The notes beneath the pieces are model-generated. The model worked only from the letters and a program-made list of their open reading frames with translations, was not told the DNA's origin and ran no database searches. Shown piece by piece: positions 35,601 to 46,100 of a stretch of 64,000 nt of DNA (its first letter is position 1; each line of letters begins with the position of its first letter). The position numbers were made by a program, and so were the translations under genes. The DNA is from Synaphobranchus kaupii (taxonomy: Eukaryota > Chordata > Actinopteri > Anguilliformes > Synaphobranchidae), in the NCBI GenBank assembly GCA_029718625.1, contig CM056385.1:28117960-28181959 (forward strand), written 5' to 3'.

Positions 35601-37100
35601 CTTTAGACACACATAGGATACACGCTTTCCTTTGCATTTTCTGTCCCTCGCTCCAGTTACCTTTCTAGTCTCTCGGAGACGGCTTTATTTTCCGTTTCTC
35701 TCTACCTCTCTTTATTTCTTTGTTTTCTCTTTAATCGAGAGTGAGAGGTATTTTCCTTTTACTTTTATTTCTCGAGCTTACGAGCCTCGTTCGCCCGATT
35801 ATTTTCAGGTCGCTATTATTTATCCCTTTTTTCAGTCTCCTCTGTATTGCTCTCCGGTTTTGAGAGTAGGAACTGTTTTTCGTTCTCCGTTTTCTTCCCT
35901 ATTCGCGGATTTCTGTCTGCTCCACTGGTGTTCATATTTGGACACTTTAAGAATCCCTTTTGTCGCATCTGGTCCTCCGAACCATTCACCTCCCCCTTAC
36001 ACTGATTTGACTGAAGCCGAAGAGGCATCCCCAAGAACAATGCTGACAGCAATTGATCTATGTTTGGTCCTTAGGCCTTCCTCATCATTTACATTTATAT
36101 GTAGTAATATAACACTGGAAATTCTGGTTACCAACCAAAACCTGGAGTAAGGAGGTAAATGACAGAAGGAACACAGGAGCTAAGGAACACAGGAGCTGAC
36201 TATCTGGCTACAATAGAGAATCTCTGGCAGAGGTTATCAGGCATGTAAAGCATATGATCGGGTAAACGGTTGTGATATTAAATCTGTACTCACATCTAGG
36301 CCAGGCTCCCCAGGCTTTCCCTGTTGAAAAGCAATCAAACAATCACCTGATCATCCCCCAGTTTAATTGGCTAATAATTGTTCTCTCCCTCTCCACCTCA
36401 GCTGATGTGTGGTGAGCGTTCTGGTGCAAAATGGCTGCCACTGCATCACCCAGGTGGGTGCTACACATTGGTGGTGGTTGAGGGGAGTTTCCCCCTCATC
36501 ATTTTAAAGCGCTTTCAGTGTGAGAAAAATGCAATATACTGTTTTGCAATATTACTATTTTTATTATAATCAGTGACAGTTCCTTCAGAGAATGGCAGCA
36601 CTTTGACCCTGGGTTCCACTGCCCTGCTGGTTTCCACCCTATAAAGCCTTAACTGGACTATTAATGACAGCACACGTTATTCCACGTGTGCTCTGCACCT
36701 GTTTATTGAAATGTGGGCGCCTGGCACATTAAAAGTGTGGAGCTGCCTGTCCCTGCTGTAAAGGTTTCCTCAGTTCACTCACTGACCTTTTCACCTTTGG
36801 TCCCTGGGAGCCCATACAGTCCCGGTAGACCCTGTAAGCCCTGAAAATGGTGAGAGATATCGGGACCTCAGTGTTGGCCGCAGTGTCTGAATGAACGTGT
36901 GCATGTGTGTGCACATGTGGTTGTGTTAATGCAAGTGAGTCAGTGTGTATGCATGTTCATGCACATGGGAATGGTCTGTGTGTGGTGGGACTGTATGTGT
37001 GCCTGTGTATCTTTGCATGTGGCTGTGTGCGTACTTGCACATGTCCGCTTGTGTATGTTTGTATGGATGCGTGATCACTCTATGTGTGCTAATGCGTGTG

Positions 37101-37147
<47 letters not shown>

Positions 37148-40100
37148 TGTGTTTGTGTCTATGCATGTTAAAATGTGGAGATAATGCGGGATAAACTCAC
37201 TCTGACTCCAGGAAGGCCTCTTTCTCCTGTCTCTCCCTTCTCTCCCCGCAAACCCTCGCCAGGCTCACCCTGCACACACACATACACACACAGCACATCT
37301 CACCCTGCACACACAGCACACATCTCACCCTGCACACACAGCACACAGCACACCCTGCACACACAGCACACCACAGCACATCTCACACTCCAGGCTCACC
37401 CTGCACACACAGCACATCTCACACTCCAGGCTCACCCTGCACACACAGCACACATCTCACCCTGCACACACAGCACACCACAGCACATCTCACCGTGCAC
37501 ACACAGCACACACACACACAGCACATCTCACACTCCAGGCTCACCCTGCACACACAGCACACGACAGCACATTTCTGACATTTTAACTTCAAACCAAGGA
37601 TCTTCAGCAGCTTCCGTATCACTGCTGACGTGAAACCTCTGGGAATATCTCAAAACAATAGCAGCACAGCCCCCATGGTCTCTCTTATGCAGAATTAAAT
37701 CTCTAAGAACACAGACCAAACTCTCACACTCAGAAACTCCCCAAAACACACACAACAGAGCGTCTAACCAGAGAACCCAAAACCCCTACACAAAGAAAAA
37801 AGTTTTACCTTCGGGCCAGGCATCCCATAGTGTCCCTGGAACACAAATCAAGGGGTGCTTTAATTTGTTACCTTAAACGTGTTTTAGACATCTTAATTCT
37901 GTGAATGAAAAATCTCGTCTTGCAAGTATCTCATTGTGTACTCACTCAGCGGTCACTGAAAGCAACAGGATAATACAGACGCACTAAGAAATGAAGTGGG
38001 CTTGGGACATCACTCACTATAAGACCCTGTGGCCCCGGGGCCCCAGGAGGTCCTGGTGGTCCAGGCTGAGAAATCAACTGCACCTAAACAAGAACAATGA
38101 GCAGACGTTATACATTTTATATATAGATTTACAAACTATCAGAAACTAATAGAATAATTTTGGCTCATGAGTCCCTTTGGTTTAAGTGATCTTGAAAAAT
38201 GCAAAAAACGTTGAGCACATACAGTGAACAGGAATCTAATTTGTGGCATGTTAAATTTGGGTAGAGGGTAAATTAAGGGATAACCCCGTGGACCATATTT
38301 AAACAGTTGTATGCATTTTGTGCATTGTCACAGGGTGGATTGTTTAGTATTTTAATAAGATAAAATCAATGTTAATAGCTCTTGTATAGGTGCACTTTGC
38401 AGTGACACGCAGATCTTAGACTGACCAGATCATCCTCCAATCTGCAGTCTCCTTTTTCTCCTTTCTGCCCACTCACTCCCTGAGGCAACACAATAAAAAC
38501 AGAAAAATGGGTCATGGCTGCAACAGTTCCCCTTTACCACCACAGAGCATGAATCAGTTTGGCCTACGATACCTCTATCCCACAGTAGAGGTGGAACCAG
38601 CCGGGCTCATTAGAACATTTATGACCAGTGCAGCAGTTAAAAAAGAGTGAACAGCCTCTATAAAATAGTTGTCACACGCACAAACAAACTCTCTCACACA
38701 CACAAACCCATTCACAGTCTCTCACACACACACACACACACACACACCCATACTCACTGAGGGTCCTGCCAGGCCCATGTTGCCCTTTTCTCCCTCAAAC
38801 CCGGGCATTCCAGTCTCACCCCTCTCCCCCTTGGGGCCCTATGATAGGTGATGTTTCACAACCAAAAGATCACTAAACATTATTTAAACAATCACTGTGG
38901 GTAAATACTGCATGTCTCTTACTGTACTGAACCCCTAAGAAGCTACAGGTCGATATCTAAGTGTGGGGCTAGTGCTTGGCTTGCTCTAAGCACATTACAC
39001 AACTTTTCCTGAATACCAGTCTTCGTTGCGACTTTGTGCACAAGTAAAATTGATTAGAAATTCTGATGGAAAATTGGCTATTGACCATGTCTCACAATAA
39101 GACTCAATGACAATGAATTTATTAGCCTGATGCTGCTCTGTGAACTCATTTTAACTCAATCACCCTAGAAATGACGGCATATGTATATGCAACTATACAG
39201 GAAATAAAGAAAAGATATATCATAGTACGTAAAATAGAACTACTTCAGTCGTCACCTGTTCACCATCAATGCCGGCTAGTCCAGGCAAGCCCAGTTCGCC
39301 CTGTTGACAAAAAAGAAATCAAATATAATCAATAAAATTTAGACGAAATGCCAATCGCTGCAATCTTAAGATGAGGGCCTTCACAGATAGCACACTGAAA
39401 ATTAAATTAAATCCAAAGTGTATCTCTCCCACTTTGAAAGCATCTTGTGCATATGGCCAAACTACACTGAACTACAAATTATGCTCATCCCCAACACTAC
39501 TGTTTTTAAATAAAGCTAAAAGGAATTATGTACTGTTGGAATATGTTCTGTGTGCCCTGTATGTAAACTGTATATTGTATATAAATGTAAAACAGTATCT
39601 ATAAAGCTCCAGTGTCATGCATAACAGGTGCTAATGTTTATTTATAACATTGAACATTGTTCAGGATACAAAATAATGAAGTCATTTTTTTAAGTAATTA
39701 ACATATTTTGGATTGGATTTAAGGTGCTTGCTGTGGGGGTGTGTACCTTGGGACCTGGCTCTCCTGGGGATCCCGGGGGACCTGGAGGCCCCTGTGAACA
39801 AACAGATGACAAATAATGTGAGAAGTGAAGACTGACATAAGACACGTGGATTTCATCCATATAGTATTAGCCAGGGAGAATTTTACTTGGGTTCATTTCA
39901 CAATGAAGCAGTGGTTGTTTTTAGCAACCGCTTTTGCTTTGCTTAGTTTATTTATTTATTTTATTTGTTCTCGTGCCTCCAACATGTGTTTCGATGATCA
40001 CTGATCTGGGAGGCTTGCATTCTGTAATGAATGGTTATTCTGTACCAGGTGTTTTTACCAGCTCCACTTCTCACACTTAAAACCACATAGATTGTACATT

Positions 40101-43100
40101 TGGGACGCCTGGGGGTACAAAACCAGGGTCCAACCTAGGCTTCAATCCCATGACTGTAAGGTCCATAGTCTGAGCCAACTCAACGATATATATGTTCTAC
40201 AATATCACATTTTTTATATCCATTTTTTGTTTTTATTTGAAATTAAAATAATATGTGACCGTCCATGAATCTGGGAGAGTGCAGGAAGGCTTGTGCTGTT
40301 CTCCGAGGTTCTCTGAACCACCCGGCATTTCCTTTCACCCTGCAGTCCACAAGCACATAGTAACTCAGTAACTCAGAGCCAGTGAAATATACTTCACATG
40401 TAGCTGGCCGAGAGCAGACTGCAGGCACCCGGCTGAACAGTGAGATGCGGACCACCCTCCCTCCCCCCAAACAATTTGTCATCCTGCGTCACGGCTATAA
40501 GGCTCATCGACCCCCTCCCCACCTCCGCTACCTGCTGCCATCGCCGCTGGTTCCCCACCATCATTGCTGCTACATCTGGACTGTCATCTAGCTGCTGCTA
40601 ATTCTATTTAACATGAGCATTGGCTGATTTGACCATGCTGGTCATTAAGACCTAGACCCTGAGTCGACCAGAGGAGGATGGGTTCCCCCCTTGAGTCTGG
40701 TTCCTCCCAAGGTTTCTTCCTAGTTGCACCAGGGAGTTTTTCCTTGCCACTGTTGCCTTCAGCTTGCACTTGTGGGGGTTTAGGCTGTGTTTCTCTGTGA
40801 AGCATATTGTGACAACTGGTTGTGAAATGTGCTATATAAATAAATATTGATTTGATTTGATCACTTTTCTCCCGAAAATAGATCAGTGCTTTTTACTCAT
40901 CCCCATGTTGCTATATACTGACGTCAAAAAACTTTAATTTCTGCCACGCTACTCAACGGTGTATCGACCTCCATGACCGTCGTTGATTAGACGTCTAACT
41001 AACGTCTAAATGTTTGGTGGGCTAGGAGACACTATGATCCCTGTGGCTAGCAACAATCGGCACTGGCGCAGTCAGATTTCCACATGGCTTGGGCTGTGTC
41101 ACTGATACATACAGTACATGTAGGTTTGGGGCAGAGAGGGAGACATGTTGCCCCCAATATGTTCATCTAAATTAATTGCTAGACTAGCTAGTACACTTGT
41201 GAGATTTGACGACTGACTACGTGAGACTAGGTGGTCCAGCAGTGTGTCTCCCCCAAAGTTGAATTAAATTAATCATCCCCAGCCACATCAGGATCCTTGT
41301 TCCCCTAAACAGAGGACACTGTTCCCAGGGTTACAGTTTAAATAGCTCTTTTCCATTTATTTTTTTAAATTTTATTTAGTTTCTCAGTGTTGTGTGTATA
41401 AATAGATACCTCCTTTCTTGAATGATATTTTCAGTGTGGCAGTGCATGTGTCTGAAGAAAGTGCTTTGAAATAGTTTGAAATCCAAGAACTGTGTCTCAC
41501 TCACTGATCTGACAGCCGTGTATGGGTTTGCGGACATGATGGTTTTCAAACACAAATAATGAAACCATTTCCTTGTTTATTTCTTTCCTTGACCACTCGG
41601 TTCTTTTGGTATTATAGCAATGGAAAATGCATACAGGCGACTAGAGTCCATTTTCTATACCTCAAAAAATGCCAGCTTCAAAGCTAAAAGAAATTAATGT
41701 GATATTTCATTGTTGGGAAATACACCACACTGTATTACAAACTAAGATTGCAGCCTCATAGTCACTTCCAGGTAACAACAACTAATTTGAGTCAGTTTAC
41801 TTGTATAGTATTTCTGATGCATACTAAACTGGTTTCTTCAATTTGTCATGTAGAATCCAGATAGGAATGATTTTATCATTTATAGCCCCTAGCGCTCACG
41901 TCGGTTAAATAGCAAGTGATGGTGCGCCCATAGCAAGTGAACTGGGTGTGTTGGTCATAAGATGAGGAGTGGCCAGGATTATTTTTGGCGTATTGCTATC
42001 TTGAGCCAACAGAAAGCGCTTGCGCTAAAACCACCAAAAACCTGGTCTAAAGTCATATCACAGTTATTTACATGCTATTTTAACGGCGCATATAAGTGCG
42101 TCTACATAGGCGTGTGCATAACGCGCGTACACTATCCTGTCTGTTACACACGGGGGCACGCACAAGCATGATTAAAAATATCAAGATTACAATGTGAAAT
42201 ATTATTATTGTGTAGGCTATATCAAAAAATGCATAATAATAAAAGGGTCCATAGGTCAAAGACAACATACCTGTCCCTCAGCGGAGGGGAATGGTGAATT
42301 ATTGCTTTGAGCCCACTCCATCAACATCCAGGCGATGTGTGATGGTACGTTGTATAGACTGTAACGAGGTTACATGGATAGACTATTCACAATTGTCCTG
42401 GATCAAGCTATGACTTAGTCTATATTTGCCAGTAGTTCCTGTAATCTTCTGGGGGGACAATCTTCTGTTACGGAACAATGGGTATCCATTAAAAACTTTG
42501 CTGATAACACCTATATCAAGCCTAATGCGCGAATTGGCATTTACACCTAATACGTGAATTGTCATTCAATCTAAAACTTGCGCACTGCAATAGACGGACA
42601 TTTGAGTTCTGAAAAAGCACTTCAGATGTCATTACAATACTGCTCTCTAGGTCTACAGCCTGTAAGTAAATAGAATGGTTTTGACTGAAAAAAGTTCAAA
42701 ACCTTGTCCAGGGAATATTGCATTTATTGTTTTTCAAATAGCATAGGCGACAGCGGATTCGCTGTGCATAGGGTTTTTTTCTATAGCCTACGGTTAAAAA
42801 ACGGAGATAAATGTCACGTTAACTGAACTTGACGTCCTTCATATTTTTGTAAATTACAGTGACAAGGTTTCCATACTCTCAGCTTATTAAAACCCCGCAG
42901 ATTTCACCTGTTATTCCATAACTGAACAAAATTATTTTAAAGAGAACTAAGCGTCTAATTAGAAATGAAAACAAATTTGTAGCACATTACACAATTACTT
43001 CACAATTAATTTCAATGCCATTCTCTGCATGTGCGCTTTAACTTCATGCAAGAGCAGGTCTGTTTCCCCTGCTGTAAATCACACTTTTCACGGTCTTCCT

Positions 43101-46100
43101 GGGAAAGTGGATTGTTTTAAACCATTAATTAACGCTCCCAGTAAAACAGGTTGGTCACATTTCCATAAGCAGGACATTATAAAACAAGGGAAAATATGCG
43201 TGAACCTATGGGTTGCCAACCTGACAGCTGTATTGTATTTAGTGTCATCATTAAGGCAAAATAACAGTATTTATGTTATTAATCAATATTAGAATGCAGG
43301 TAATGAACTTCGGATGAAGCTTGAACTTTGAGAACTCCATGAGAACATCCTCATGGAATTGATATTTGACAATGCTTCATTGCATAATCAAACAAAATTT
43401 GTTAAACAAGCAGGCTAATTTGGCATTTCTAAGGTGAGACGGAAGCCATTGGTAGCTTATTCTCAGCTGTTGCAGATGCTTTTAATGAAATTTAACCGCA
43501 TATAATTAGTAAAATAACAGCACTGTCGGGAATTCCCGGGAACTCATAATGGTTAGTCCGAATAATATTGATCATAATATTGATCCATATAGCCTATTCC
43601 TTGATCACACTAAACACACACAAGCATGTCTGTTTCGCCATCATATAAGCAATCCGCCAAGATGGAAAAGCAGGCCTTTAAAGGGAATGGGATATGACAT
43701 TTTGATTAGTTTATTGCATGTCACGCCCAAGACACACCTATAATTAATGAAGATACTAGGTTCAGCCCATTTGCACGTTGCGCCGTGCTTAGCGTCTAAC
43801 TAGCAAAAGTGGACACGCCCTAAATGCACTTTACGTCATGCATTTAGGCAAAAACGCTAAGATCGCCAAGATAGAGCCCGTTGATATTTATCCCTTTATA
43901 CTGATGACAAGATAATAATTCCCACTTGAAAATGATGCAAAAGTGAGTTTTATATGCCAAAACAGTTGATTTGAAGTTAAATACAGGGTAGTGCACAATT
44001 TTTGCCATTTTGGATACATTTGGAGACACTAAGGGCCAACAGGGTACACTGCCTATATTTCACATCATCTTTGTAGTTCTGCATATCACCCTCATATTTT
44101 GCACACTTGTGGACACAGAGTTTATGATCCAGGAAATGTATAGTTTTTACTTGTTTCACATATGTAGCTCTCAGTATTTCATTGCAAACTAAAGAAAGTT
44201 GTTGCATTTTTCCAAAGTTTCTTTGCATTTGTGGCACTTTATTTTGAAATAAATTATGAAAATAAACTAATCTAATGAGTTGGTATTGTAAACTATCTTG
44301 TGTCATTTAAGCCATGTTCCAAGTCTCTGTGATGCTCGCACCTTGCGTTATAAAGCCTTAAATATAACACCCCCTAACTAGGCGAGAATTTACTAAATTT
44401 GGCATCTGCGTGAAGGGGTTAAAGTGCAGACCTAAATTAAGGACTCAGAGAGGAATTTGTTTACCTAAGGTGAGTATGTAGGCATTGGGCCACTTGTATA
44501 ACTCCTGCTTTCCATGAGGGCCAAACTTACCTGGAAGGCTTCATTGCCATGAAAGTCAATGAACTCAGTCAATCCTGCCATGCCTTTTTCTCCAGGCAAA
44601 CCCTACCAAGAACAAGAGAGAAAAAAACATTTGTGAACATTGCTGTTGTTTACATATTTTACCTCCATGGATTTTCCATGCATTCATCCCTCTCTACTCA
44701 TTCATCCCTCATCCTTATCTGTGCATTATCATAGTGGACTGCATATGTTCAGGTAAGTGTTATACATTAAAGTATGCCTGCTTTTTTGATTAGTCTATGA
44801 CTCCCCCCATTGTGTCCCTAATTTTTGGTGTAATTTTGTTGGACTGCATCTCCAGCAGCTCTAGAAACGTGCAGGGCTCCTGGTGTCGATGTTTAGTGAG
44901 TTACCAATCCCAGAATTCCAAGCAGGATTTTACCACATCCCCACCCTCACCCCACCATCTTACCACATCCCCACCCTCACTCCACCATCTAACCACATCC
45001 CCACCCTCACCCCACCATCTTATCACATCCCCACCCTCAACCCACCATCTTACCACATCCCCACCCTCACCCCACCATCTAACCACATCCCCACCCTCAC
45101 CCCACCATCTTATCACATCCCCACCCTCAACCCACCATCTTACCACATCCCCACCCTCACCCCACCATCTTATCACATCCCTACCCTCACCCCACCATCT
45201 TACCACATCCCCACCCTCACCCCACCATCTTATCACATCCCCACCCTCACCCCACCATCTTATCACATCCCCACCCTCACCCCACCATCTTACCACATCC
45301 CCACCCTCACCCCACAATCTTACCACATCCCCACCCTCACCCCACAATCTTACCACATCCCCACCCTCACCCCACAATCTTACCACATCCCCACTCTCAC
45401 CCCACAATCTTACCACATCCCCACCCTCACCCCACCATCTTATCACATCCCCACCCTCACCCCACCATCTTATCACATCCCCACCCTCACCCCACAATCT
45501 TACCACATCTCCTCTGGGTCCCGTGTCTCCCACTTCTCCTTTGTCTCCCTGAGTCGGAAAAGAACCAAGAAACAAACTCTTTTAACACATTAACCTGGGA
45601 TGCAACTGTCATGTTCCTGAATAAAAAGGTACGCGTGCACTCTACTAGTCCACCTTGAGTGTGGTGAAAAAATAAACAACCCCTAAAAAGAATAAATAAG
45701 CAACGTAATTTACAGAAATGCACTGTCATGTTCCCACATTTCCCTGTGCTGTGGTTCATGTGCAGCAAAAGATGAGTCACGTGAAACCACGTTGCACACA
45801 GGTAGACCTGACTGAGCATTTGAGTGAACACAAACTGTCCCATGGCGCACAGATGCAGAATTATGTAACCCTAAATGTTTTTTTAGTGCTAAAATTTGCC
45901 CAATTTGAATTGAGTTAACGTTTTTTCCATTGCCTTTGAGGGATACTGTGTGAAAATCTGATAAGGTGTGTGCTGCAAAGAACACCATCCCACCTCGAAT
46001 CAGACATGGTACCCCCATCGCATCTAATCCAACCCTGCCTTGTCATCCCTGCCCTACCCCACTCCTCACCTTCAGCCCTGGCATCCCATCCATCCCCCTC

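Noticed and set aside
35632..36150. 172-codon plus-strand frame rich in S, F and L
   Set aside because: It lies mostly within the solo LTR.
36899..37184. Cysteine/valine-rich frames (CVCVCV)
   Set aside because: Translation of a TG microsatellite.
44797..45593. Plus-strand frames rich in HHLTTSPPSP and YHIPTLTPPS
   Set aside because: Translations of the 30-bp minisatellite in two frames; no gene context on that strand.
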